From contig CAIMLX010000032.1 of the NCBI GenBank assembly GCA_903842455.1, positions 1-46,996 of the forward strand: DNA of 46,996 nucleotides. Reading direction: 5' to 3'. Positions within the stretch are counted from its first letter, which is position 1; each line of letters begins with the position of its first letter. The DNA is from an uncultured Hyphomicrobiales bacterium. Lineage in GTDB: Bacteria; Pseudomonadota; Alphaproteobacteria; Rhizobiales; Devosiaceae. Positions 36,809 to 45,337 of the stretch are shown here, in pieces. The position numbers and the translations under genes were made by a program. The notes below the pieces were generated by a model. The model saw only the letters and a program-made list of their open reading frames with translations, had not been told where the DNA came from and did not search any database.

Positions 36809-38392
36809 TCATGGCGGACCGAGCGCGATGCGGCGCGTGATGGCGATGGCATCGAGGAAGGCCTCGTCATAGCTTACCACAAGCAGCGCCCCGTCATAGG
36901 CCCGCAGTCCCGCCTCCACCGCTTCGATGGCCTCGATATCGAGGTGGTTAGTCGGCTCGTCGAGCAGGAGCAGCGGTGGCGGGCGGGTGCCCAGCACTGC
37001 CGCGAGCCCTGCCCGCAGCAGCTGGCCGCCACTCAGCGAGCCCGTCAGTTGCAGGGCTGCATCGGCGCGGAACATGAAGCGGGCGAGCGCGGCCCGGCAG
37101 GCAGTGATGTCGGCGCCTGGATTGAGCCGGGCGAAGTTGTCGGCCACCGAGAGCGCCGGGTCGAGCAGGCTCACACGCTGGTCGAGCAGGGCGAAGTCCG
37201 TCATCACCTCGGCCGTGCCGGCGAAGGGCGCCAGCGCGCCGGTCAGGACCGACAGCAACGTCGTCTTGCCGGAGCCGTTGGGGCCGACAATGGCGACCCG
37301 CTCGGGGCCGACCAGGGTAAGCGACAGGTCGCGGATCACCGGCAGTTGCGGATCATGGCCGGCCGTCACCGCCTCAAGGCGGCACACGGTCTTGCCGGTC
37401 GCAAGACCGGTGGACGGGATGTCGACCGTCATGGGCTGCAGCACTTCGATACGCTGGCGGGCGAGGCCAGCCGCGTCGGCCGCTTCCCGGCCCTGGCGCT
37501 CGGCCATGCGACGGCCCGCAGCGCCGGTGTTTTCGGCGTTCTCCTTCATGCCGCCGAGGATGATCTTGGGCATGCCGCCCCGGGCCGCCAGCTTCTTGCC
37601 GGCGCTGTCGCGGTGGGCCTGGCGCTCGGCCGCTGCCTGGGCATTGCGGCGCACCTCCTCGACCCGGCGTTCCGCATCGGCGAAGTCGTGTCGGGCCGAG
37701 GCCAGCTCGATCGCCTTGCGCGCGCGAAAGTGGCTCCAGTTCCCGCCATAGCGGCTGGCGCCGAGGCTGGTCAGCTCGACGATGGCGTCCATCGTGTCGA
37801 GCAGTTCGCGGTCGTGGCTGATGACAATTGCTCCCGCCTTCCAGCGAGCCAACAGGCCGATCACCGCCTCGCGGCCGTCACGGTCGAGGTTGTTGGTCGG
37901 CTCGTCGAGCAGCAGGAAGTCGGGCGCGGCGAAGGTCAGCGCGGCGAGCGCTGCCCGCGTCGCCTCGCCGCCCGAGAGGGTCTGCAGCGGGGTGCCGGGC
38001 GACACGTCGAGCCCGAGTTCGGCAAGCGCGGCGGCCATGCGGGCCTCGAGCGTCCAGTCGGCAATGGCCAGTTCGTCGACACTGGCCTCGCCGCGTTCGG
38101 CGTGGCCGAGCAGGTCGAGCGCGGCTTCGACGCCGAACAGGGTGGCGACGGTGTCATCGGCTGCGGGCCGGACGGACTGGCGCAGCAGGGCGAGGCGGCC
38201 GTCGGTGGTCACCGCGCCGGCCTGCGGCGTCAGTTCGCCGGTGACGAGGCGCAGCAGCGTCGTCTTGCCGGTGCCGTTGCGGCCGACAAGTCCGGTGCGC
38301 TCGGCGCCAAAGCTCAGGTCGAGGTGGGTGAAGAGGTCGCGGCCGTCAGGCGTCGACCAGCCGAGGTTCTGAATTGTAATGGTGGCAGGCAT
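36809..38392 (-). CDS. ABC-F family ATPase (two ABC domains, no membrane domain)
   Basis: The 527-residue protein has two complete nucleotide-binding domains. First: GRNGTGKTT, LSGGEATRAAL, LLLDEPTNNLD. Second: GPNGSGKTT, LSGGQLLRAGL, LLLLDEPTNHLD. The linker is Lys/Arg/Glu-rich (ADAERRVEEVRRNAQAAAER), as expected for ABC-F proteins that enter the ribosomal E site. Members either rescue translation (EttA/Uup types) or protect ribosomes from antibiotics; the sequence alone does not tell which. ATG 38392 is used. It diverges from the MerR-NTPase gene across 261 bp. Confidence 0.9.
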   Translation of the reverse strand: MPATITIQNLGWSTPDGRDLFTHLDLSFGAERTGLVGRNGTGKTTLLRLVTGELTPQAGAVTTDGRLALLRQSVRPAADDTVATLFGVEAALDLLGHAERGEASVDELAIADWTLEARMAAALAELGLDVSPGTPLQTLSGGEATRAALAALTFAAPDFLLLDEPTNNLDRDGREAVIGLLARWKAGAIVISHDRELLDTMDAIVELTSLGASRYGGNWSHFRARKAIELASARHDFADAERRVEEVRRNAQAAAERQAHRDSAGKKLAARGGMPKIILGGMKENAENTGAAGRRMAERQGREAADAAGLARQRIEVLQPMTVDIPSTGLATGKTVCRLEAVTAGHDPQLPVIRDLSLTLVGPERVAIVGPNGSGKTTLLSVLTGALAPFAGTAEVMTDFALLDQRVSLLDPALSVADNFARLNPGADITACRAALARFMFRADAALQLTGSLSGGQLLRAGLAAVLGTRPPPLLLLDEPTNHLDIEAIEAVEAGLRAYDGALLVVSYDEAFLDAIAITRRIALGPP

Positions 38393-38591
38393 GGAAATCC
38401 CCAGTGGCAAGGCAGGTGAGCGTTGCGATCGGGTGGAATTCCATCGGGCACCGTCCGGCTGGAGGAGACTCTGGCGCCTGGTCGGGCCGCCCCGTTTCAT
38501 CCGGGGAGGCCGCTCCGGAGCGCCGGCTTGCAGGGGCTATCTGGCACCTGCAGGCGTCCGGTGCAACCCTCGGATGGGTCCATCGCTCCCC

Positions 38592-38622
38592 TTGACCCGG
38601 CCCCTGGGGTTGGCCCGATAGA
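38592..38622 (+). promoter_or_regulatory. MerR-type promoter with 19-bp spacer for the MerR-NTPase gene
   Basis: TTGACC (38592-38597) and a weak -10 GATAGA (38617-38622) are 19 bp apart, longer than the normal 17 and typical of MerR-activated promoters. A dyad centred at T38605 lies between them: CC-N2-CCCC-T-GGGG-N2-GG (38597-38613). The gene start at 38654 is 31 bp downstream. Pattern-based only. Confidence 0.5.
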
Positions 38623-38653
38623 GACCGCGGTCCAACCGAAGAGGTCGATTCGC

Positions 38654-39679
38654 ATGTCTCCCGAACAGTTCATCGGTCCCGCCGAAGCCGCCGGCCGGCT
38701 CGGCATCTCGCCCAAGGCGCTGCGGCTCTACGAGGCGCGTGGGCTGGTCAGGCCGGTCCGGTCTGAGGCTGGCTGGCGCGCCTACGGGCCGGCCGAAATG
38801 GCGCGGCTCGGCGAGGTTGCCGCGCTGCGGGCGCTGGGGCTGAGCCTGGCGCAGATCGGGCGGCTGCTGGCCGGCGACAGCGCGGCGCTGGAACCGGCGC
38901 TGGCCGCCCACCAGCTGGCACTCGAAGCTGAGGTCAGGCAGCTGGCTGCGGCGATCGAGACGGTGCGCGCCATCCGCGACGACCTGGCGGGTGGCATCGC
39001 TCTGCCGGTAGCCGACCTGGCGCGATTGGCACGTCCCGCCGGCGAAGCGGTCGCCGCGTTCGAGCTGCCGTGGCCGTGGGGTGGCGAGCGCTTCGAGCTG
39101 CGCGACATCCGACCGGTCACCTACATCGTCGGGCCACTGGGCAGCGGCAAGACGCGCTTCGCCATGCGCCTCGCCGAGGTGCTGCCCAACGCCACATTCG
39201 TCGGTCTCGACCGCGATCCTGAAGCGGCCCTGCAGACCATGGCGGCAGACGCCGATCTGGCCTTGCGCGTCGAGGAGGCGCTCTGCTGGCTGGTCGACGA
39301 AGGCGCAGGCCCGTCGGATGCGTTGCTGGCGCTCCTCGCCGGCCTCTGCGCCGGGCGCTTCGAGACAGTGGTCGTCGACCTCATCGAGCAGGGGCTGGAC
39401 CACGCGACGCAGGAGGCACTGGGGGCCTTCCTGCGCGGCCCGCAGATGGCCGGGCGAAGGCTGTTCGTGATGACGCGGTCGTCGGCGCTGCTCGACCTCG
39501 CGGCCATCGGCCCGCGCGAGGCGATCATCCTCTGCCCGGCCAACCACAGCGTGCCGACGCGCGTGCAGCCCTATCCGGGCGCGCCCGGCTACGAGACCGT
39601 CGCGAGCTGCCTCGGGGCACCGGAGGTCCGGGCCCGGACGGAAGGAGTCATCGCGATGCGACCTGCCGCCGGGCGCTGA
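38654..39679 (+). CDS. MerR-family regulator fused to a P-loop NTPase domain
   Basis: From ATG 38654 (AAGAGG 9 nt upstream) the protein has 341 residues. The N-terminus is a MerR winged helix (AAGRLGISPKALRLYEARGL, then GWRAYGPAEMARLGEVAALR) followed by a long helix (LAAHQLALEAEVRQLAAAIE). The C-terminal part is a separate P-loop domain: Walker A GPLGSGKT (160-167), Walker B-like ETVVVDLIEQG with D242, and an ABC-like late switch region (RRLFVMTRSSALLDL). MerR proteins normally end in a short ligand-binding tail, so a full NTPase is unusual. It probably controls itself and the divergent ABC-F gene (inference). Confidence 0.8.
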   Translation: MSPEQFIGPAEAAGRLGISPKALRLYEARGLVRPVRSEAGWRAYGPAEMARLGEVAALRALGLSLAQIGRLLAGDSAALEPALAAHQLALEAEVRQLAAAIETVRAIRDDLAGGIALPVADLARLARPAGEAVAAFELPWPWGGERFELRDIRPVTYIVGPLGSGKTRFAMRLAEVLPNATFVGLDRDPEAALQTMAADADLALRVEEALCWLVDEGAGPSDALLALLAGLCAGRFETVVVDLIEQGLDHATQEALGAFLRGPQMAGRRLFVMTRSSALLDLAAIGPREAIILCPANHSVPTRVQPYPGAPGYETVASCLGAPEVRARTEGVIAMRPAAGR

Positions 39680-39750
39680 CGGAATTGACAAACGGGGTGG
39701 CGTCGCGCCTGCGGTAGTGCGAACGTCGATTTTTGGGACGAAGGCCTGGC

Positions 39751-41043
39751 GTGACGAGCAGCAAGTCGAAGAGCTTTCTCATAATGGCGCTGGTGGGGTG
39801 CGTGTGGCTGGCGGCGGTGCTGCTGGCCCCGGGCAACCTGGCACTGGCTCTGGCCATCGCGCTGGCGGGCTTTGTCGGGCTCGCCTGGCTGGGCTGGCGG
39901 ATGGCCCATACCCGGGCCACCCTCGAGCAGCGCGAGATGCACCTGCAATCGATCCTCGACACTGTGCCCGACGCCACCGTGGTGATCGACGCAGTCGGGA
40001 TCATGAAGTCGTTCAACACTTCGGCGGTGCGGCAGTTCGGGTATTCGGTCGAAGAGGTGGTGGGGCAGAACGTCTCGCTGCTGATGCCGGCGCCCTATCA
40101 CGCGCAGCATGACGGCTACCTCAACCGCTACATGACCACCGGCGAAAAGCGCATTATCGGGGTCGATCGCGTCGTGGTCGGCCGCCGCAAGGATGGCTCG
40201 ACGTTTCCGATGAAGCTCGCCGTCGGGCAGGTGACGGTGGGCCAGGAGACCTTCTTTACCGGTTTCATCCGCGACCTGACCGAGCGCGAGGAATCGCAGG
40301 CCAAGCTCGACCAGGCGCGCAACGAGCTGATCCGGCTCGCCCGGGTCAACGAGCTTGGGGAGATGGCCTCGACGCTGGCGCACGAACTCAACCAGCCGCT
40401 CTCGGCCATCGCCAACTACGTGCAGGGCTGCCGGCGCATGCTGGAAAAGCTCGACGACGAACATGCCTCGCGGATGCGCGGCGCGCTCGAGGAGACCGCC
40501 AGGCAGGCGCTGCGGGCCGGCGACATCATTCGCCACCTGCGCGAGTTCGTCACCCGCGGCGACACCGAACGGCACCCCGAGGACATCAAGAAGCTGATCG
40601 AGGAGGCCGGGGCACTGGCGCTTGTCGGCTCGCGCGAGCGCGGCATCAAATCCCTGTTCGAGTTCGGCCCCGACGACGACGTGGTGATCGCCGACCGGGT
40701 GCAGATCCAGCAGGTGCTGATCAACCTGATGCGGAATGCCATGGAGGCGATGCGCGACAGCAAGGTCAAGCTGCTGACCGTCAGCACCCGCCAGGCCGAG
40801 GACGGCCGGCTGCAGGTCGAGGTCGCCGATACCGGTCCGGGCATCGCGGACGATATCGCCCCGCAGCTGTTCCAGCCGTTTGTCACATCCAAGCCCAATG
40901 GTATGGGGGTGGGGCTATCCATTTCGAGGCGCATCATCGAGTCGCATGGCGGCGAACTGGTGGTACGGCGTAACGAGGCCGGCGGGGCGACATTCACCTT
41001 CACCCTGCCATTGCTCACCGAGGCCGCAGTTGAGTTCAGCTGA
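39751..41043 (+). CDS. fixL: Oxygen-sensing histidine kinase FixL
   Basis: From GTG 39751 (AAGG about 8 nt upstream) the kinase has 430 residues. Two membrane segments (about 9-25 and 28-48) are followed by a haem PAS domain with the FixL signature: proximal haem ligand H120 in [11 protein letters not shown]126, and the oxygen-contacting arginine R140 in [12 protein letters not shown]. The kinase core has the H box [17 protein letters not shown] box [11 protein letters not shown], and G boxes DTGPGIAD and [18 protein letters not shown]. Low oxygen should switch it on to phosphorylate FixJ. A TTGACA at 39685-39690 lies upstream without a convincing -10. Confidence 0.95.
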   Translation: MTSSKSKSFLIMALVGCVWLAAVLLAPGNLALALAIALAGFVGLAWLGWRMAHTRATLEQREMHLQSILDTVPDATVVIDAVGIMKSFNTSAVRQFGYSVEEVVGQNVSLLMPAPYHAQHDGYLNRYMTTGEKRIIGVDRVVVGRRKDGSTFPMKLAVGQVTVGQETFFTGFIRDLTEREESQAKLDQARNELIRLARVNELGEMASTLAHELNQPLSAIANYVQGCRRMLEKLDDEHASRMRGALEETARQALRAGDIIRHLREFVTRGDTERHPEDIKKLIEEAGALALVGSRERGIKSLFEFGPDDDVVIADRVQIQQVLINLMRNAMEAMRDSKVKLLTVSTRQAEDGRLQVEVADTGPGIADDIAPQLFQPFVTSKPNGMGVGLSISRRIIESHGGELVVRRNEAGGATFTFTLPLLTEAAVEFS

Positions 41044-41653
41044 TATCGTCGTTCACATCGTCGATGACGAGGAAGCGGTCCGCAACTCGCTCGCCTTCCT
41101 GTTGCAGACCTCCGGGTTCGCCGTGCGGGTGCATGAAAGCGCGACCGAGTTCCTGAAGCTCGCTCCGGGCATTTCCAACGGCTGCCTGATCACCGACCTG
41201 CGCATGCCGGACATGGACGGCGTCGAGCTGCTGCGGCGCCTGCGCGAAGCCGGCGCCATGCTCCCGGCAATCGTCATCACCGGCCATGGCGACGTGCAGA
41301 TGGCGGTCGAGGCGATGAAATCGGGCGCGCTCGACTTCATCGAGAAGCCGTTCAGCGACGACGTGATGATCAGCTCGATCACCCGGGCGGTGAATCGCGC
41401 CACCGAGCTGCACCAGTCGGTTGCGGCGGCCGAGCAGGTGCGGCAGCGCCTCGACACGCTGTCGGAACGCGAGCGGCAGGTGCTGGGCGGTGTCGTGTCC
41501 GGCCAGGCCAACAAGACGATTGCCTTCGACCTCGGCATCTCGCCCCGCACCGTCGAGGTCTACCGCGCCGGCCTGATGGCCAAGATGCAGGCCAGGAGCC
41601 TCGCCGAGCTGGTCCGCATGGTCATGGACGCCGGCATCGCGATCGAAGGTTAG
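41030..41653 (+). CDS. fixJ: Response regulator FixJ
   Basis: The regulator has 207 residues from TTG 41030, which has GAGG 6 nt upstream and overlaps the end of fixL by 14 bp; there is no ATG or GTG before the conserved [14 protein letters not shown]. The receiver has D56 ([12 protein letters not shown]), T84 and K106 (FIEKPF). The C-terminal GerE helix-turn-helix is [20 protein letters not shown], then [14 protein letters not shown]. Coupled translation with fixL fits a dedicated pair. FixJ classically activates fixK and nifA; here the next gene is ccoN. Confidence 0.94.
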   Translation: MSSADIVVHIVDDEEAVRNSLAFLLQTSGFAVRVHESATEFLKLAPGISNGCLITDLRMPDMDGVELLRRLREAGAMLPAIVITGHGDVQMAVEAMKSGALDFIEKPFSDDVMISSITRAVNRATELHQSVAAAEQVRQRLDTLSERERQVLGGVVSGQANKTIAFDLGISPRTVEVYRAGLMAKMQARSLAELVRMVMDAGIAIEG

Positions 41654-41670
41654 CTCCCGATCACGGCCGG

Positions 41671-41684
41671 TTGATCCAAATCAA
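41671..41684. promoter_or_regulatory. FNR/FixK box upstream of ccoN
   Basis: TTGATCCAAATCAA is a perfect TTGAT-N4-ATCAA palindrome, the classical binding site of FNR/FixK/Anr proteins. Its centre is 66 bp before the ccoN start. A position about 41 bp downstream of the centre (near 41719) would be the start of transcription, placing a -10 at about 41706-41711 (CTAAGG). No FixK gene is in the window. Confidence 0.85.
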
Positions 41685-41743
41685 TAAGCCCGGTCCCCCG
41701 GCCCCCTAAGGCTCCCGTAGAGAAGTCTCGAACGGGGGGCATT

Positions 41744-43354
41744 TTGCGCAATTCGGGCTGGATAATCACGCTGGCGGCAGGAGCGTTATTCACGCTCGTG
41801 CTGTCGGGTCTGGGGCAGGATGCCCTGTTCCGCATTCACATGGGCATCATCACGGTGGCGCTTGGACTCGCCGCCGTGGTGGTGATGCGCCGGCCCGACG
41901 AGGCACGCATCCCGGCAGGCGTCGTCGAGGCCGACAAGGCCGGATACTTCGACGCGCCCATTCGCGCCGGCTCCATCCTCACCGTATTCTGGGGCGTGGT
42001 CGGCATGCTGGTGGGCGTCGTCATCGCCCTGCAGCTCGCCTGGCCCGACCTGAATTTCGGCCCGTACCTCAACTTCGGGCGGCTGCGTCCCCTGCATACC
42101 TCGGCGGTCGTGTTCGCCTTCGGCGGCACGGCGCTCATCACCACCAGCTTTTATGTGGTGCAGCGGACCTCGCGGGCGCGGCTGATCAACGACAACCTCG
42201 CCCGGTTCGTGTTCTGGGGCTACCAGCTGTTCATCCTGATGGCGGCCACCGGCTACGTGCTGGGCAGCACGCAGGGCCGCGAGTATGCCGAGCCCGAATG
42301 GTACACGGACATCTGGCTGACCATCGTCTGGGTCGCCTACCTGGTGCTGTTCATGGGCACCATCATCAAGCGCAAGGAACCCCACATCTACGTGGCGAAC
42401 TGGTTCTACCTTGCCTTCATCGTCACCATCGCGCTGCTGCACGTCGTCAACAACCTCGCCTTCCCCGCCTCGCTGCTCGGCTCGAAGAGCTACAGCCTGT
42501 TCTCGGGCGTGCAGGATGCGCTGACGCAGTGGTGGTACGGCCACAACGCCGTCGGCTTCTTCCTCACCGCCGGCTTCCTCGGCATGATGTACTACTACCT
42601 GCCCAAGCAGGCGGAGCGGCCGGTCTACTCGTACCGGCTGTCGATCATCCACTTCTGGGCACTGATCTTCCTCTACATCTGGGCCGGCCCGCATCACCTG
42701 CACTACACCGCGCTGCCGGACTGGGCCCAGACCCTGGGCGCCACCTTCTCGGTGATGCTGTGGATGCCGTCCTGGGGCGGCATGATCAACGGCCTGATGA
42801 CCCTGTCGGGCGCCTGGGACAAGCTGCGGACCGATCCGGTCATGCGTTTCCTGGTGTCGTCGGTGGCCTTCTACGGCATGTCGACCTTCGAAGGTCCGAT
42901 GATGTCGATCAAGGCGGTCAACTCGCTGTCCCACTACACCGACTGGACCATCGGCCATGTGCACTCCGGTGCCTTGGGCTGGGTGGCCTTCGTCTCGTTC
43001 GGCGCGCTGTACTACCTGGTGCCGAAGCTGTGGGGCCGTAAGGAGCTGTACTCGTTGAGGCTGGTCGGCGTCCATTTCTGGGTCGCGACCATCGGCATCG
43101 TGCTCTACATCACCTCGATGTGGATCTCGGGCATCATGCAGGGCCTGATGTGGCGTGCGTACGACACCCTGGGCTTCCTGCAGTACTCCTTCATCGAGAC
43201 TGTCGAGGCGATGCATCCGTACTACGTGATCCGCGCACTCGGTGGCCTGCTCTTTGTCGTTGGCTCCCTGATCATGGTCTACAACATCTACAAGACCATC
43301 AAGGGCGACGTCGCCGAAGAGGCGCTCACTCCCGCTACCAGCGGCGCTCGCTGA
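41744..43354 (+). CDS. ccoN: cbb3-type cytochrome c oxidase subunit I
   Basis: The 536-residue integral membrane subunit has at least twelve hydrophobic segments and the CcoN haem and copper histidines: [56 protein letters not shown], and [15 protein letters not shown]. It reduces oxygen at the haem b3-CuB site with very high affinity. The frame starts at TTG 41744; a G-rich stretch is 4 nt upstream, so the exact start is uncertain. It is the first gene of ccoNOQP and follows the FNR box. Confidence 0.95.
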   Translation: MRNSGWIITLAAGALFTLVLSGLGQDALFRIHMGIITVALGLAAVVVMRRPDEARIPAGVVEADKAGYFDAPIRAGSILTVFWGVVGMLVGVVIALQLAWPDLNFGPYLNFGRLRPLHTSAVVFAFGGTALITTSFYVVQRTSRARLINDNLARFVFWGYQLFILMAATGYVLGSTQGREYAEPEWYTDIWLTIVWVAYLVLFMGTIIKRKEPHIYVANWFYLAFIVTIALLHVVNNLAFPASLLGSKSYSLFSGVQDALTQWWYGHNAVGFFLTAGFLGMMYYYLPKQAERPVYSYRLSIIHFWALIFLYIWAGPHHLHYTALPDWAQTLGATFSVMLWMPSWGGMINGLMTLSGAWDKLRTDPVMRFLVSSVAFYGMSTFEGPMMSIKAVNSLSHYTDWTIGHVHSGALGWVAFVSFGALYYLVPKLWGRKELYSLRLVGVHFWVATIGIVLYITSMWISGIMQGLMWRAYDTLGFLQYSFIETVEAMHPYYVIRALGGLLFVVGSLIMVYNIYKTIKGDVAEEALTPATSGAR

Positions 43355-43366
43355 GGAGACCGACCG

Positions 43367-44092
43367 ATGTCCATCTTCAAGCAACACAAGGTTTTCGAAA
43401 CCAACGTCTTCTTCCTGGCGGTCGGCATCCTGCTGTGCATCATCGTCGGCGGCCTGGTTGAAGTCGTGCCCCTCTTCTCGATCGAATCGACGATCGAGAA
43501 GGTCCAGGGCGTCCGTCCGTACAGCCCGCTCGAGCTGGCCGGGCGCAACATCTACATCCGCGAAGGCTGCTACAACTGCCACAGCCAGATGATCCGTCCC
43601 TTCAAGGACGAGGTCGAACGCTATGGCCACTACAGCCTCGCGGCCGAGTCCATGTACGACCATCCCTTCCAGTGGGGGTCGAAGCGCACCGGTCCCGACC
43701 TGGCCCGCGTCGGTGGCAAGTTCACCAACGAATGGCAGGTCCGGCACCTCATCAACCCGCGTGACGTGGTCCCCGGGTCGATCATGCCCGGCTATCCGCA
43801 CCTCAAGCGGAGCCTGGACTATGGCGACATCGAGGCTCACCTGAAGGCGCTCAGCGTCGTCGGCGTGCCCTATACCGCGGAGCAGATCACCAACGCCAAG
43901 AAGGACATGGCGGAACAGGTGCTCTCCGAGGCCCCCGACGCGGCGATCGCCAAGCGTTACCCCAAGGCCCGCATGGGTTCCGCCATGGGCACCGACAAGG
44001 TGACCGAGATGGATGCCCTGGTGGCCTATCTGCAGATCCTCGGCACCATGGTGGACTTTACCAAGGTGAACCCCGAAGCGATCCGCCGGTAG
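43367..44092 (+). CDS. ccoO: cbb3-type cytochrome c oxidase subunit II (mono-haem)
   Basis: The 241-residue subunit has one N-terminal membrane anchor (FFLAVGILLCIIVGGLVEVV) and a c-type haem site C68-Y-N-C71-H72 in REGCYNCHSQMIRPF, with a distal methionine candidate in PGSIMPGYPHL. It passes electrons from CcoP to CcoN at the periplasmic face. ATG 43367 has GAGGAG about 8 nt upstream, 12 bp after ccoN. Confidence 0.95.
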   Translation: MSIFKQHKVFETNVFFLAVGILLCIIVGGLVEVVPLFSIESTIEKVQGVRPYSPLELAGRNIYIREGCYNCHSQMIRPFKDEVERYGHYSLAAESMYDHPFQWGSKRTGPDLARVGGKFTNEWQVRHLINPRDVVPGSIMPGYPHLKRSLDYGDIEAHLKALSVVGVPYTAEQITNAKKDMAEQVLSEAPDAAIAKRYPKARMGSAMGTDKVTEMDALVAYLQILGTMVDFTKVNPEAIRR

Positions 44093-44104
44093 GGAGGGCG
44101 AAAG

Positions 44105-44266
44105 GTGCTCGCACATATCGTCGAGACCTATCTTCGCCCCATCTGGGGACTGTGGTTGATGATTTTCTTCCTCGGGATCGTCTTCTATGCCTTTCGGCCC
44201 AAGAACAAGCAGCGGCTGGAAGAGCATGGAAGCATCCCGTTGAAGGATGACAACGAGGAGCGCTAA
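44105..44266 (+). CDS. ccoQ: cbb3 oxidase small subunit CcoQ
   Basis: This 53-residue protein starts at GTG 44105 with a purine-rich GGAGGG stretch upstream. It has one membrane segment (IWGLWLMIFFLGIVFYAF) followed by the typical RPKNKQRLEEHGSIPL cytosolic tail of CcoQ. CcoQ stabilises the complex. It ends 2 bp before ccoP, whose ribosome site is in the ccoQ tail. Confidence 0.92.
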   Translation: MLAHIVETYLRPIWGLWLMIFFLGIVFYAFRPKNKQRLEEHGSIPLKDDNEER

Positions 44267-44268
44267 CA

Positions 44269-45129
44269 ATGGCGACCATTGAGAAGGACGCTGTGTCGGG
44301 TCAGAATACGACCGGTCATGAGTGGGACGGCATCAAGGAGCTCAATACTCCGCTGCCGAAGTGGTGGGTGTATGTCTTCTGGGCGTGCACCGTGTGGGCC
44401 ATCGGCTACTGGATCGCGATGCCGGCCTGGCCGACCCCCAACGGCTTCACCAAGGGCATGCTCAACTACTCGTCGCGCGGTTCGCTCGACGAGGACCTGA
44501 AGGCCCAGAAGCAGTCGCGGTCGGCCTGGCTGACCAAGATCGAGAAGGCCTCGGTCGAGGAGATCGAGAAGGACAAGGCCTTGCTGCAATACGCCATGGT
44601 GGGCGGCAAGGTGATCTTCGGCGAGAACTGCTCGGCCTGTCACGGCGCCGGCGGCTCGGGGGCCATGGGCTACCCGCGTCTGGCCGACGACGAGTGGCTG
44701 TGGGGCGGCAGCGTCGCGGAAATCGAACAGACCATCAAGTTCGGCGTCCGCAACGCCAATGCCAACTCGCGCCAGTCCGAGATGCTGCCCTTCGGCACCG
44801 GCGACAAGCTTGCCGACCAGCAGGTCGGTCAGCTCGCCGACTACGTGGTGTCCATGGCGGGTAAGGCCCCGGCCAAGGGCTCGCCCGGCGAGGCCATCTT
44901 CGCCGAGCGCTGCGTCGCCTGCCATGCCGAAGACGGCTCGGGCAACAAGGACCTCGGTGCGCCGGCCCTGAACAACCAGCTTTGGCTGTTCAAGGGTGGC
45001 AAGGACGGCATCACCGCTCAGATCACCAAGCCCAAGCATGGTTCCATGCCGGCCTGGTCCGAGCGTCTCGATGCCAGCACCATCAAGATGCTTGCCGTCT
45101 ACGTCCATAACCTGGGCGGCGGCAAGTAG
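44269..45129 (+). CDS. ccoP: cbb3-type cytochrome c oxidase subunit III (di-haem)
   Basis: The 286-residue subunit has a membrane anchor (WWVYVFWACTVWAIGYWIAM) and two c-type haem sites, C121-S-A-C-H125 and C215-V-A-C-H219. It receives electrons from soluble cytochrome c in the periplasm. ATG 44269 has GAGGAG 8 nt upstream. The length and the order of the two haem domains are normal. It is the last gene before a strong terminator. Confidence 0.95.
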   Translation: MATIEKDAVSGQNTTGHEWDGIKELNTPLPKWWVYVFWACTVWAIGYWIAMPAWPTPNGFTKGMLNYSSRGSLDEDLKAQKQSRSAWLTKIEKASVEEIEKDKALLQYAMVGGKVIFGENCSACHGAGGSGAMGYPRLADDEWLWGGSVAEIEQTIKFGVRNANANSRQSEMLPFGTGDKLADQQVGQLADYVVSMAGKAPAKGSPGEAIFAERCVACHAEDGSGNKDLGAPALNNQLWLFKGGKDGITAQITKPKHGSMPAWSERLDASTIKMLAVYVHNLGGGK

Positions 45130-45153
45130 GACGACAGTCCGTTAAAATGGGGA

Positions 45154-45188
45154 GCGCCCCGGCGGCAACGCCGGGGCGCGCTTCTTTG
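45154..45188 (+). terminator. Rho-independent terminator after ccoP
   Basis: A perfect 10-bp stem, GCGCCCCGGC (45154-45163) with GCCGGGGCGC (45170-45179), closes a GGCAAC loop and is followed by GCTTCTTTG. It lies 24 bp after the ccoP stop, so ccoNOQP ends here and ccoG needs its own promoter or read-through. Confidence 0.88.
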
Positions 45189-45337
45189 TAAATGGGGCGG
45201 GCGGGACGCCGACGCTCCAACATTCCGCTCCGGCATCGCATCCCCGCCATGCCATTTTGGACGAACAGGCTTTTGCGGTACCGGTTACACTCGATCTCCC
45301 GTGAAATCGTCCCAAACAGCAAAGTGTTCAGCGACCC

